Source: Sulfurospirillum diekertiae (lineage in GTDB: Bacteria; Campylobacterota; Campylobacteria; Campylobacterales; Sulfurospirillaceae). Taken from it: a stretch of DNA of 64,000 nt. Of this stretch, positions 18,227-26,632 are shown in pieces. The notes beneath the pieces are model-generated. The model saw only the letters and a program-made list of their open reading frames with translations. It was not told where the DNA came from and did not search any database. Numbering within the stretch: position 1 is the stretch's first letter; the number at the start of each line of letters is the position of its first letter. The DNA is taken from NCBI RefSeq assembly GCF_002162315.1, contig NZ_CP021416.1:2306207-2370206 (forward strand), written 5' to 3'. The translations under genes and the position numbers were made by a program.

Positions 18227-18901
18227 ATGAAACAGACTATTTTGATTATTGAAGATGAAGAAGATCTCTTAGAACTTTTGGAGTACCATTTGCAAAAAGA
18301 GGGCTATGAAACGTTAGGTTTTTTAAGCAGTAAAAATGTTGAAAAATGCCTTCAAGAAGAGCCCATCGACCTCCTCATCGTTGATCGAAATTTACCAGGG
18401 GTTGAAGGCAGTGAGTTTGTTGAGAGCCTACGCAAAAAAGGGTTCACACAAGCCGTTATTTTTGTCACAGCCAAAGACAGTGATACAAACATTGAAGAAG
18501 GTTTTGTGCGAGGAGGAGACGACTACGTTACTAAACCGTACAATATGAAAGAGCTTCTTTTACGCATCAAAGCGATTCTCTCTCGTACTGCACCCAAAAA
18601 TGAAAAATCATTACTCTCTTACCGTGACCTCAGTCTCGATCTTGAAGCACACCGTTTACATGTAAACACCAAAGAGGTCGAACTCACCAAGCTTGAGTTT
18701 GACCTTTTACGCACCCTGATTGAAAACAAAAGCTCTGTGCTAAGTCGTGAATTTTTACTGGAACACGTTTGGAAAAACGATGAATTTTTTCAAGATAAAA
18801 CGGTCAATGTCGCTATCAATCGCCTCAAACAGAAGATAGATCCCACCAAAGAAAAAGAGTACATCAAGTCTATTTGGGGAGTAGGATACACTTTATGCTA
18901 A
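18227..18901 (+). CDS. phoB: Response regulator, OmpR/PhoB family
   Basis: A 224-residue DNA-binding response regulator. Receiver domain: acidic pocket EDEED (residues 9-13), phosphoacceptor Asp53 (LIVDRNLPG), Thr81 and Lys103 (YVTKPY). The C-terminal ~95 residues are a winged-helix domain (ELTKLEFDLLRTL, VNVAINRLKQKID, IWGVGYTL). ATG 18227 is chosen for its GAGGG site. It is followed with a 1-base overlap by a histidine kinase and lies beside phoU, so control of the pst operon and probably the olsF-like gene is a reasonable inference. A TTTACATGTAAA copy at 18655 is read Leu-His-Val-Asn. Confidence 0.85.
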   Translation: MKQTILIIEDEEDLLELLEYHLQKEGYETLGFLSSKNVEKCLQEEPIDLLIVDRNLPGVEGSEFVESLRKKGFTQAVIFVTAKDSDTNIEEGFVRGGDDYVTKPYNMKELLLRIKAILSRTAPKNEKSLLSYRDLSLDLEAHRLHVNTKEVELTKLEFDLLRTLIENKSSVLSREFLLEHVWKNDEFFQDKTVNVAINRLKQKIDPTKEKEYIKSIWGVGYTLC

Positions 18902-18931
18902 TGCTCCACCAACACATCACACGAGCACTCC

Positions 18932-20284
18932 TTGCACTTTTTTTTAACGACACTCTTTCTCTCAGGCGCAGTCAGCTACTTCGCCATCAAAAGTGACAAC
19001 ATTGATCACTATCGAAACAATCTCGAATCCCATATCAAGATTTTAGTGCGTGAATTACCACAAATGAACGACCTTGATAGTTTTGCAAAACGCTTTCGTG
19101 AGAGTACCGATATTCGCTTTACCCTCATTAACGAAGAGGGTATGGTCGTTACCGACAGTGACCATGACAGCGAAACAATGGATAACCACTCACATCGTGA
19201 GGAGATGATCAAAGCGGGCAAAGCCTCTTTTGGTTACTCTATCCGTTTTTCTGATACCATCAAAAGTAATTTTCTATACGTGGCACACCGCTTTAGCATG
19301 AACGATCATATTTACTTTTTACGATTGGCAAAAAATATCGATACTATTATGCATAATTTCTATGCTTTATGGTTTAAAATCGCCATTATCTTTACTGTGA
19401 CAATTCTAATGGGATTGTATGGGGCGTATAGTTTTAGTCAAAAAATTCGACAAGAGATCGATAACATTGTCGAGAACCTTCAACAAATTGCTGACAAAGA
19501 TTACAGAATTAAACTCTCTTCACATTTTAGTATGGAGTTTTTAGAAATTTCCAATTATCTCAAAAAGCTAGCCTCCAAACTGGAAAAAAGAGCCAAACAA
19601 AAACGAAAATACACCGCTAAGATCAAGCTGATTAGTCAACAACGTAGCGATGTTATCTCTGCCATTAGCCATGAGTTTAAAAACCCTATCGCTTCCATCA
19701 TGGGATACGCGCAAACGCTTTTGGATGATCCCAATACCAATGCACAAATTAGAGAGCGCTTTTTAGGGAAAATTGTTCAAAATGGGCAGAAAATTTCCAA
19801 TATGATCGACCGTTTAGCGCTAACAACCAAATTTGAAAATGGTGATTTTACAACCCAAAACACCACATTTGACCTAGTGAAGCTGACTCAAGAAATTGCA
19901 CAGAGTTTTAGAGAAAAACAGCCTACCCGAACCATTCATACAGAACTTCCTGCAATGTATATGGTATCGGCAGATCGTACGATGATAGAGCTTGTCATCA
20001 CTAACCTCATCGACAATGCCCTCAAATATTCTGAAGAAAGCATTACCCTTGTTCTTGAGAATGACGCTTTACATGTAAAAGATCAAGGCATGGGTATCAA
20101 AAGCGAAGAGATCGAAAAAGTGACTCAAAAATTCTACCGCTCGAATTCACACTCATGGGATAACTCCATGGGACTTGGACTTGCTCTTGTGAACTACATT
20201 CTTAAACTTCACAACACTACACTAGAGATACAAAGTAGCTTAGGTGTAGGATCTGATTTTTCGTTTAAATTACCTTCAAACTGA
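18932..20284 (+). CDS. phoR: Sensor histidine kinase, PhoR-like (N-terminus probably out of frame)
   Basis: An inner-membrane kinase of about 450 residues: first membrane helix at the N-terminus, a periplasmic segment of roughly 120 residues, second membrane helix, then a HisKA domain with SHEFKNPIASIMGY and an HATPase domain with NLIDNALKY, DQGMGI and GLGLAL. In the readable frame the only start is a TTG at 18932, in the middle of the first helix. One base off, ATG 18901 (overlapping the phoB stop) would give MLHQHITRALLAL running into FLTTLFLSGAVSY, a normal N-terminus, if the T8 run at 18938-18945 were seven T. So the real start is probably 18901 with a one-base slip. Partner of the regulator at 18227. 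Confidence 0.8.
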   Translation: MHFFLTTLFLSGAVSYFAIKSDNIDHYRNNLESHIKILVRELPQMNDLDSFAKRFRESTDIRFTLINEEGMVVTDSDHDSETMDNHSHREEMIKAGKASFGYSIRFSDTIKSNFLYVAHRFSMNDHIYFLRLAKNIDTIMHNFYALWFKIAIIFTVTILMGLYGAYSFSQKIRQEIDNIVENLQQIADKDYRIKLSSHFSMEFLEISNYLKKLASKLEKRAKQKRKYTAKIKLISQQRSDVISAISHEFKNPIASIMGYAQTLLDDPNTNAQIRERFLGKIVQNGQKISNMIDRLALTTKFENGDFTTQNTTFDLVKLTQEIAQSFREKQPTRTIHTELPAMYMVSADRTMIELVITNLIDNALKYSEESITLVLENDALHVKDQGMGIKSEEIEKVTQKFYRSNSHSWDNSMGLGLALVNYILKLHNTTLEIQSSLGVGSDFSFKLPSN

Positions 20285-20325
20285 TTTATTATAAGATAAA
20301 CCCATCAATTTCGTCACTTTTGTTA

Positions 20326-20410
20326 AAGTTTTGGCCAGGTATCTGGCAAGCTTTAGCGTCCCAATGGCAAACGTAGCGTTGCAGGCTTTGCCTACAACGT
20401 GTATCAAAAT
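20326..20410 (+). repeat. Third diverged copy of the phoU-phoB hairpin repeat
   Basis: GGCCAGGTATCTGGCAAGC opens with a small hairpin, followed by TTTAGCGTCCC, GGCAAACGTAGCGTTG and GGCTTTGCCTACAACGTGT. The order of blocks matches the copies at 18047-18212. It lies in the leader of the thioesterase gene. Confidence 0.6.
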
Positions 20411-20425
20411 AAAAAAGGGCTCAAC

Positions 20426-20845
20426 ATGTACAATATGGGTGAACCGCGCATCAAAATTGTTGCGATGCCAAAAGATACTAACCCCTCTGGTAATATCTTT
20501 GGAGGCTGGATTATGTCGCAAATGGACATTGCAGGAAGCCTTGCTGTACGCGATCTCAACGTTGGACGCGTAGTAACGGTTGCCGTACAATCTATGGAGT
20601 TTAGAGAAGCCGTTAAAGTAGGTGACGTTCTGAGTTGCTATGCTAAGATCATGAAGGTGGGGAAAACATCCCTTACCGTGCGTATTGAAGTCAATGCCGA
20701 ACGCTCCATTGAAGGGGCACACCGTTGTTTACATGTAACGAGTGCCGTGATTACCTATGTCAACGTTTCGTCGGATGGTAAAAAAATGCCCATTCCTTAT
20801 ACCGATAACGAACTCATAGCGCTCGGTATTGAAGTAAACGCATAA
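20426..20845 (+). CDS. Acyl-CoA thioesterase, YciA family (hotdog fold)
   Basis: A cytoplasmic hydrolase of short- to long-chain acyl-CoA, 139 residues, the size of one hotdog domain. Family features: MPKDTNPSGNIFGGWIMSQMDIAG, where the Asn-Phe/Gly-Gly-Trp and Asp residues form the active site, and VGDVLSCYAKIMKVGKTSLTVRIEV. ATG 20426 is chosen; a GTG at 20399 lies within the repeat. Mostly read alone. A TTTACATGTAAC copy at 20728 encodes Leu-His-Val-Thr. Confidence 0.85.
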   Translation: MYNMGEPRIKIVAMPKDTNPSGNIFGGWIMSQMDIAGSLAVRDLNVGRVVTVAVQSMEFREAVKVGDVLSCYAKIMKVGKTSLTVRIEVNAERSIEGAHRCLHVTSAVITYVNVSSDGKKMPIPYTDNELIALGIEVNA

Positions 20846-20850
20846 TGCGT

Positions 20851-21426
20851 TTACTTCTCAAGAACAAATTGACTCAGTGGGGTATCTGCGACCATTAAAT
20901 CCTCGATTACCCCTTTACCCTCTAAAATTCTAAGCTTTGCTCTCACCGTTATTCCGCTATTTTGTCTTAAAACTTTTTCAGCTTTTGGTGCTAATTCCTC
21001 ACGCATGTAAAAACGATCAAATGGTAATGAAAAAGAGACAAGTCTTGAGAGATCTTCTTTTTGAGTCATACCTTGATAGAGAGGATGAACATTCACTTCC
21101 AAAAAATTTCCACTCAGTGGCTTTGTAAAGCGTATCTCTTTGATGCTATCCTTTTGATCACTGTGTTCAAAAATGGCATACGCTTTAGAATGTTCTCTCA
21201 TAGTCTCATCCTCAGCTAGAGGTGCTTTTGTAGCCGTATCAAAACGAAGTGTAACATAGCGTCCCCGAAATGGATCATACGGATCAAGTGGCGATACTTT
21301 CAAATAAAAGACTTCACCTTCTTTGAGAATGCGCTCATAACTGAGTATTTGAAACGCAATGACGCCAAGTTGTACGGCACACAGAAGCCCAAAAAAAATC
21401 CACGAGAGGAGTTTCATATTTTTCAT
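20851..21426 (-). CDS. GDYXXLXY domain protein (membrane-anchored)
   Basis: A 191-residue protein with an N-terminal membrane helix (about residues 5-28) and an extracytoplasmic domain of the GDYXXLXY family; DPFRGRYVTLRFD is the local form of the name-giving motif. Its start overlaps the stop of the DUF2157/DUF4401 gene by 4 bases (ATGA), so the two are coupled. This three-domain set (DUF2157, DUF4401, GDYXXLXY) occurs together in many bacteria, but no function is known. It ends 5 bases from the convergent thioesterase gene. Confidence 0.75.
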   Translation of the reverse strand: MKNMKLLSWIFFGLLCAVQLGVIAFQILSYERILKEGEVFYLKVSPLDPYDPFRGRYVTLRFDTATKAPLAEDETMREHSKAYAIFEHSDQKDSIKEIRFTKPLSGNFLEVNVHPLYQGMTQKEDLSRLVSFSLPFDRFYMREELAPKAEKVLRQNSGITVRAKLRILEGKGVIEDLMVADTPLSQFVLEK

Positions 21427-22773
21427 GCGTTAGCCCTCAATTTTCGTCGTACAAAAGCATTGATCACTAAAAATAATATGCCTGTAACGATAAATGCCAC
21501 ACCTTTAGCTACCAGATCAAACTTAGCATCCATGAAATGAATCCAAACCGTTAATGCGATTAAAATCATCCCTTGATTGATCAGTCCTAAACGCCCCTCT
21601 TTGGCACCGCATACAATCATCCACGAAGCCCCCAAGAGTAAAGATACATTGATAAAGAGCATTGGAGCCAAAGCAGATATTTCGTGATGGCTTTGAAGCA
21701 GTGTGTATATCAAGAAAATGATAGGAGCCAGGATAATAAGCACTTCAGCGGGAACCTGCTTAAGCTTTTGTAAAAATAGCACGAGAAGTGCTACAAAAAG
21801 TACGATCAGACTGATCGCCAGCCAACCTATCTGGCTAGATTCATCTATCATTGAATCTGATCCATCCAGCCAAATGCGTGCCCGAAACGAAACCTGAGTC
21901 AGCACCAAGAACAAAGCTCCAAATTTTCCGATGCGTTCAAAAGGACGTTGCCATGTTTTTTCACCATGCGAAAGATACAGCATTCCTGCCATGTAATACA
22001 GTGCAAAGAAAAGTGCAAAATAGTTAACCATACTGCGTAAATGAGGCATAAGACGCGTTTGCGTTAAGATTTCAACGAGAAAGACAAGAAAAAAGTGAGA
22101 TCGCAAGTTCCCAACTAAGGAGTAAGGTGCCATTGGTATTTTTTGCTGTTCTCAGTTGCCACACATAGTAGCCAAGCCAACAAAGCACAATGCCTAAAAG
22201 CGCCCATGTACTAAGGAAAGAGTCTGTATTCATTTCCAGCAATGTGCTTAAGTCACTTCGATGACTGATCCACACAACTGTCCACAAAAAGATCTGTAAA
22301 AAAGCGGCACCCGAAGAAGGAAGCAACCATGCAATACCAAAGGAGAGTAAGAGCCAAATACTCAGAAAATCAAACACCGTACCGCCCAAATGGTATGTCT
22401 GTCCAATGATCGCCAACGATGCGCCCATCATCAAAAACCAAAAAATGCCACTCCCTTCTAGTAACGCTGTGTTGTTTGGCTTGTAGCGCTTCACAAAAAA
22501 ACTAAACGTTTGTGCTCCCACTAAAAGAACAATGGCGAACAGTGTACGCTCCAGATGTCCCAACGCATCCCAATTGTAGGCTAAAAGGGAGATAATGCCC
22601 AATCCTACAAGCGCAAATCCTAGCAGACTAAACGCGATACCTGAAGAGCGAGAAGACGTTTTTTCACCCACATAACGACGCAAAAGTACCTGTGCGCCTT
22701 CATCGGTAACAATACCCTCTTGAACCCAAGAAGGCAGCTCTTTCTCAAGCCATTGGTAAGTTTCTTTGCTCAT
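21423..22773 (-). pseudogene. DUF2157-DUF4401 membrane protein, interrupted by a one-base frameshift
   Basis: Reading leftward from ATG 22773, the first 210 or so residues form a DUF2157 domain (YQWLEKELPSWVQEGIVTDEGAQVLLRRY region) with several membrane helices. The frame then ends shortly after SWELAISLF. The second part (21423-22133 region) continues in another frame with FLVFLVEILTQTRLMPHLRSM and more membrane helices of DUF4401 type. The break falls at a run of six A on the + strand (22089-22094); five would join the halves as SLFLVFLVEI. The rest of both halves is undamaged, so an assembly error or a very recent mutation is likely. Function unknown; coupled to the GDYXXLXY gene. Confidence 0.75.
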
Positions 22774-22794
22774 AACTACCTTTACATGTAAAGA

Positions 22795-23118
22795 TCAATC
22801 AACGATAAAAAGCTTAGCTCCACTTGGTGTATACGAACGATGTGCCATCGTCTCATCTGCCACTTCGTAACTCATACCCGCTTGAAGAACGTGAACTTCT
22901 CCATTTTTAAGCTCCGTATAAAGTTCACCCTCTAAACACAAAAGAATATGCCCTTTTTGACACCAGTGATCGGCTTTATACCCTGCGGTGTATTCAACCA
23001 TACGCACGCGAATACTTCCGCACTGTTTCGTACGCCAAAAGGCACTTCCACTCTCTCCTTTGTGTTCCACTTTTTCAACATTTTCCCAATCGGTTGTGCC
23101 AAAAGGGATGTTGGTCAT
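22795..23118 (-). CDS. DHCW-motif cupin protein
   Basis: A 107-residue single cupin domain. The motif ADHWCQKGHILLCLEGEL holds the DH-W-C residues that name the family and the metal-site histidines; AGMSYEVADETMAHRSYT is the second cupin motif. The frame overlaps the end of the HxlR gene if a GTG at 23124 is used; ATG 23118 is my choice. It is probably co-transcribed with the regulator upstream. Ligand unknown. Confidence 0.75.
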   Translation of the reverse strand: MTNIPFGTTDWENVEKVEHKGESGSAFWRTKQCGSIRVRMVEYTAGYKADHWCQKGHILLCLEGELYTELKNGEVHVLQAGMSYEVADETMAHRSYTPSGAKLFIVD

Positions 23119-23120
23119 AT

Positions 23121-23468
23121 TCACTTTACATCTCTTTTACAGCCATATTTTGCGGCATAAACTTCGCCAAATGCGTGCATAGAGTCAAGCACTTTTTTAA
23201 GCTCTAAACCGATAGGGCTAAGCGCATACTCCACACGAGGAGGCACTTCAGCAAAAACTGTTCGCTCAATAATATGATCGGCTTCTAACTCTTTAAGTTT
23301 TTGTGTCACCGTTTTTTGTGTCACTTGTGAAAAAGCTTCACAAATGTCTTTAAATCTTTTTTGTCCGCCTAATAATATATAAACGATAAATATTTTACTT
23401 TTGTCGTTTATAATGTCCAATGTCAATGCTACAGGGCATTGCAACTCTTTTACGTCTGTTGTTATCAT
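23121..23468 (-). CDS. HxlR-type transcriptional regulator
   Basis: A 115-residue winged-helix regulator (HxlR/DUF24 family, MarR-like fold). Signatures: CPVALTLDIINDKSKIFIVYILLGG with the N-terminal cysteine often used for electrophile or redox sensing (as in YodB, HypR), RFKDICEAF, and TQKTVTQKLKELEADHIIER as the recognition helix. ATG 23468 has AGAGG 8 bases upstream. It is divergent from a flavodoxin-fold quinone reductase, the classic target of this family, and is likely to repress it until quinone or aldehyde stress. The target is inferred from position. Confidence 0.85.
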   Translation of the reverse strand: MITTDVKELQCPVALTLDIINDKSKIFIVYILLGGQKRFKDICEAFSQVTQKTVTQKLKELEADHIIERTVFAEVPPRVEYALSPIGLELKKVLDSMHAFGEVYAAKYGCKRDVK

Positions 23469-23475
23469 TGTTGTC

Positions 23476-23562
23476 ACCTCTTAATTTGTATTATACCATA
23501 ATCACCATTTTTGTTCTTTACTTACTTTTTATTCTATAATAAACTTTAAGGTGTTAAGAGGT
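23476..23562. promoter_or_regulatory. Possible HxlR operator region (9-bp inverted repeat)
   Basis: ACCTCTTAA at 23476-23484 and TTAAGAGGT at 23554-23562 face each other across the divergent hxlR/oxidoreductase promoter region. The left arm overlaps the hxlR ribosome site, so part of the likeness could be chance. Confidence 0.3.
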
Positions 23563-23592
23563 ATATTTTTCTAAATTTTTAGGAGAGATACT

Positions 23593-24156
23593 ATGAAAAA
23601 AACATTGATTATTTTTGCGCACCCTAACATCGCGGAGTCCAAAGTCAACAAAGCACTTCTTGAGAGCATCAAAAATGAGCCAAATATCACCGTACATGAT
23701 CTTTATGCAACATATAAAACTGTAGAGGCTATTGATGTTGCTAAAGAGCAAGCCCTATTAGTTCAATATGATCGCATCATTTTCCAATTTCCACTCTACT
23801 GGTATAGCACTCCTGCTATGTTAAAAGAGTGGCAAGATAAAGTTTTGGGATATGGTTTTGCATATGGCCCAGAGGGTAGTAAACTGGCAGGAAAAGAGAG
23901 CAAAATTGTTGTCAGTGTGGGTTCACCTGAGTACGCTTACCAAGCAGGTGCGTACAATAACTTTACGCTCAGTGAATACTTAAGACCGCTTTACTCAACC
24001 ATTGTCTTTACAGGGATGGAATTCAAAGGGATTTTCGCATCTTATGGGGCGATGAAACTCACCGCAGAAGCGCTTGCAAAGGATGTTAAAACCTACCAAA
24101 CCATCTTGCATACAGATGACTGGAGCACTTCCCTTTTCAAATTTTTAGCAGAGTAA
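23593..24156 (+). CDS. NAD(P)H-dependent FMN oxidoreductase (KefF/MdaB-like, flavodoxin fold)
   Basis: A 187-residue cytoplasmic quinone reductase type enzyme. The flavodoxin-like fold shows IIFAHPNIAESKVNKAL (FMN phosphate loop), FQFPLYWYSTPAMLKEWQD (isoalloxazine contact, the hallmark of the family) and YAYGPEG-like segment near residue 97. These enzymes carry out two-electron reduction of quinones and nitro compounds, avoiding radicals. Ribosome site AGGAGA lies upstream. Divergent from the HxlR regulator. It ends at a terminator shared with the convergent kinase gene. Confidence 0.88.
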   Translation: MKKTLIIFAHPNIAESKVNKALLESIKNEPNITVHDLYATYKTVEAIDVAKEQALLVQYDRIIFQFPLYWYSTPAMLKEWQDKVLGYGFAYGPEGSKLAGKESKIVVSVGSPEYAYQAGAYNNFTLSEYLRPLYSTIVFTGMEFKGIFASYGAMKLTAEALAKDVKTYQTILHTDDWSTSLFKFLAE

Positions 24157-24159
24157 ACC

Positions 24160-24180
24160 AAAAGGGGCATACCCCTTTTA
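24160..24180. terminator. Bidirectional terminator after the oxidoreductase gene
   Basis: AAAAGGGG and CCCCTTTT around the loop CATA form a compact perfect hairpin between two convergent genes. The stop codon of the kinase gene (24178-24180) is in its right arm. Confidence 0.75.
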
Positions 24181-25893
24181 TGCCTCATCTTTGGGCAATA
24201 CAATTGTGATAAACAGCCCACCTCGCTCATTGGTTGCATTGATGGAGCCTTGCATCGTCTGTTCAATAATCTGTTTGGACATATAAAGCCCTCCACCATT
24301 GCCACGTGTCGGATCTTTTGTGGTAAAAAATGGATCAAAAACATGAGGAAGTTGTTCATCCGTCACACCACCTCCATTGTCTGAAACTTCAATAATGACA
24401 TAGTGCTCTTGCTCATACCCCTTAATGGTAATTTCACCATGAGCAATCTGCCGCTCAATAAGCGCCTCTTTTGCATTGTGAATCAGCACTAAAAGGACAT
24501 GCCCCAGCTCTTTCTTAAAAGTATTCAGCTCAATCTCTTGCGGACAATCCACACAAAATAAAATATCTCGATTGGCAATGCCACCATCGTTCATCCGAAT
24601 ACTCTCTTCAATACATTTCGATACTGAAAACAGAACTTTTCCCGTGTCGGCTAAAAAGAAATCTTTAAAATCATCAATCGTTGATGACATACTTTGAATT
24701 AAACTTCTTAGTTTTACAATCTCGTCTTCAAGGGTTTGAGGTGTGAGTTTTTTCATTTGGCTATCAAGATAAATCTTGCTAATAACCACACTAATCGTAT
24801 TAAGCGGCTGTCTCCATTGATGCGCGATATTGCCCAACATCTCTCCTAAGGCTGCCAGTTTAGCTTGTTGAAAGAGCATTCGATCTTTAAGTCTGCTGTT
24901 CGCAACTTCTTCATCGATCTTTTTTTCCAAGTTTTTATTGAGATATTCTAGCTCTTCTTTTGTATCAAAGGACTCGCACAGTGCTGTTGAAATAGCACCA
25001 TATTCATTCTCTTTGAGCAAATATTTACGTAAAGGCTCTTTATTTTTAGCATTGAGCGCAACTGTAATGTCTCGCAAAGGAAAAGAGATAAATTTTGCAA
25101 TCAAAAGGGCAAAAACGATCATCAAAATAACCGTATGCACAATGGTCAGCTTCAACTCTTTTTTACCATAGCGATCCAACACTTCACTCATTCGATTATG
25201 AATATGTAAATAGAGTGTGCCTACTTTCTCGCCTTGAATTCCACTTAGAGGAATTTCATGGACGGTGTTATAGTCATCGTCATTTTGAATTGCACTTAAA
25301 CGTGCCTCTGCAATTCCATAGCCACTAAGCTCTTCCAAAAATGCTTCATCCCAATGCTTTACAATCAGAACAAACCCTTTCGCTAAAGAGTTTTGAGCAA
25401 TAGTCTCATCAATACGATGAATCGGCGCAACATAGCATTCTATAATTCCTTGCTGCGGTACTTTGGCATAGAAGTGTAAGAGCCCCGCATTGGCAGTATC
25501 AAATACCGCAAAAGGGACAAGTGCTTCAATCGCCTCTAAAAAAGGTTTATTGGATTCGGAAAAGAGGATTTTTTTATTCTGATCCAAGATATACATTCCA
25601 TCGATACCAAATTGTACAATGCTTGCTCTAAGGTTATCTTCAGCCCATTGCGGATCTTTCGTATCGGTAAAATTGGCAAGGTCGTTCCACGCAGCATAAT
25701 CAAGTGCTTGTTTTTTAAAAGAGTCTGATTTTAAAATTAAAAGTTGTTTGAACCCTTGAACGATCTCTTGGGCATTCTGCTTAGCCATCACATTGACATT
25801 GTCGCGTTCATTCACCCAAATGAAAGCTTCAACACCAATAGCCACTAAAAAAGTTAACATTGTCAAGAAGAAAAAAGAGGACTTCACACTCAT
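24178..25893 (-). CDS. Membrane sensor histidine kinase with CHASE4-like input domain
   Basis: A 571-residue kinase: membrane helix near residues 6-25, a periplasmic segment of about 220 residues resembling CHASE4 (SFKKQALDYAAWNDLANFTD is the usual opening), a second membrane helix near 255-275, a coiled-coil, then HisKA-type GEMLGNIAHQWRQPLNTISV with the phosphorylatable His and HATPase motifs NAKEAL, SDNGGGV and GGGLYMSKQI. The AHQWRQPLN form is common in Campylobacterota. ATG 25893 has AAGGAG upstream. No response regulator is next to it, so it is an orphan kinase here; signal unknown. Confidence 0.85.
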   Translation of the reverse strand: MSVKSSFFFLTMLTFLVAIGVEAFIWVNERDNVNVMAKQNAQEIVQGFKQLLILKSDSFKKQALDYAAWNDLANFTDTKDPQWAEDNLRASIVQFGIDGMYILDQNKKILFSESNKPFLEAIEALVPFAVFDTANAGLLHFYAKVPQQGIIECYVAPIHRIDETIAQNSLAKGFVLIVKHWDEAFLEELSGYGIAEARLSAIQNDDDYNTVHEIPLSGIQGEKVGTLYLHIHNRMSEVLDRYGKKELKLTIVHTVILMIVFALLIAKFISFPLRDITVALNAKNKEPLRKYLLKENEYGAISTALCESFDTKEELEYLNKNLEKKIDEEVANSRLKDRMLFQQAKLAALGEMLGNIAHQWRQPLNTISVVISKIYLDSQMKKLTPQTLEDEIVKLRSLIQSMSSTIDDFKDFFLADTGKVLFSVSKCIEESIRMNDGGIANRDILFCVDCPQEIELNTFKKELGHVLLVLIHNAKEALIERQIAHGEITIKGYEQEHYVIIEVSDNGGGVTDEQLPHVFDPFFTTKDPTRGNGGGLYMSKQIIEQTMQGSINATNERGGLFITIVLPKDEA

Positions 25894-25951
25894 CGCGGCA
25901 CTCCTTTTTAATATGCAAATAATGCATAACATGCTTTACATGTAAAGGGCG

Positions 25952-26632
25952 TCACCTACCGTTCGCGTAGGTCTCCCATCCTGCTTTTCGTAGCACACAT
26001 GCAGGACATTCGCCACAACCATAGCCCCATGCATGCTTTTTATCGTGGACACCATTATAGCATGTATGTGACTCATCGATGACGAGTTCTAAGACACCCT
26101 CTTGGTGTGAAAGTTCAAAGGTTTCAGCTTTTGTGAGGTGCATGAGTGGGTAATGAAAAGTGATGTTGGCTTCGCTTCCAAGATTAAGGGCAAGTTCAAG
26201 CGCCTTTACAAAAGGCTCTCTACAATCAGGATACCCTGAATAATCGGTCTGATTGACTCCAATGATGATATGCTCAATACCTTGTTTTTGCGCAAATGCG
26301 TGCGCAAGTGTAAAAAAGATCGCGTTGCGATTGGGAACAAACGAAGCAGGAAGATTGGTATGCGTTCTGTGATGTGCGCCAATATCTTGCGTACCATCAA
26401 TCAAAGCCGAATCATTCAGTTGTAAAAAGGCATCTAAACTGAGTAGTGTATTTTTTACATGTAACGCTTTGGCGATCTTCTCAGCTTGCGCAATTTCCAC
26501 GCGATGCTTTTGGCCATAATCAAACGTAATGCTTTCAACACTATCAAAACGATTCTTTGCCCAACCCAGACAAGTCGTACTGTCTTGTCCACCACTAAAG
26601 ACCACTAATGCTTTGGAAGCAATTTTTCCCAT
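25952..26632 (-). CDS. queC: 7-cyano-7-deazaguanine synthase QueC
   Basis: Converts 7-carboxy-7-deazaguanine to preQ0 with ATP and ammonia, in the pathway to the tRNA base queuosine. The 226 residues show the PP-loop VVFSGGQDSTT at the N-terminus, the VPNRNAIFFTLAHAFA segment and the zinc-binding cysteines at the end (CYNG...CGECPACVLR). ATG 26632 overlaps the TAA of queE (TAATG), showing tight coupling. A TTACATGTAA copy at 26455 encodes Leu-His-Val-Lys. Confidence 0.93.
   Translation of the reverse strand: MGKIASKALVVFSGGQDSTTCLGWAKNRFDSVESITFDYGQKHRVEIAQAEKIAKALHVKNTLLSLDAFLQLNDSALIDGTQDIGAHHRTHTNLPASFVPNRNAIFFTLAHAFAQKQGIEHIIIGVNQTDYSGYPDCREPFVKALELALNLGSEANITFHYPLMHLTKAETFELSHQEGVLELVIDESHTCYNGVHDKKHAWGYGCGECPACVLRKAGWETYANGR

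Noticed and set aside
23121..23560. Toxin-antitoxin pair formed by the two small genes cupin and HxlR
   Set aside because: Both belong to well-known regulator and cupin families and the divergent reductase explains the arrangement.
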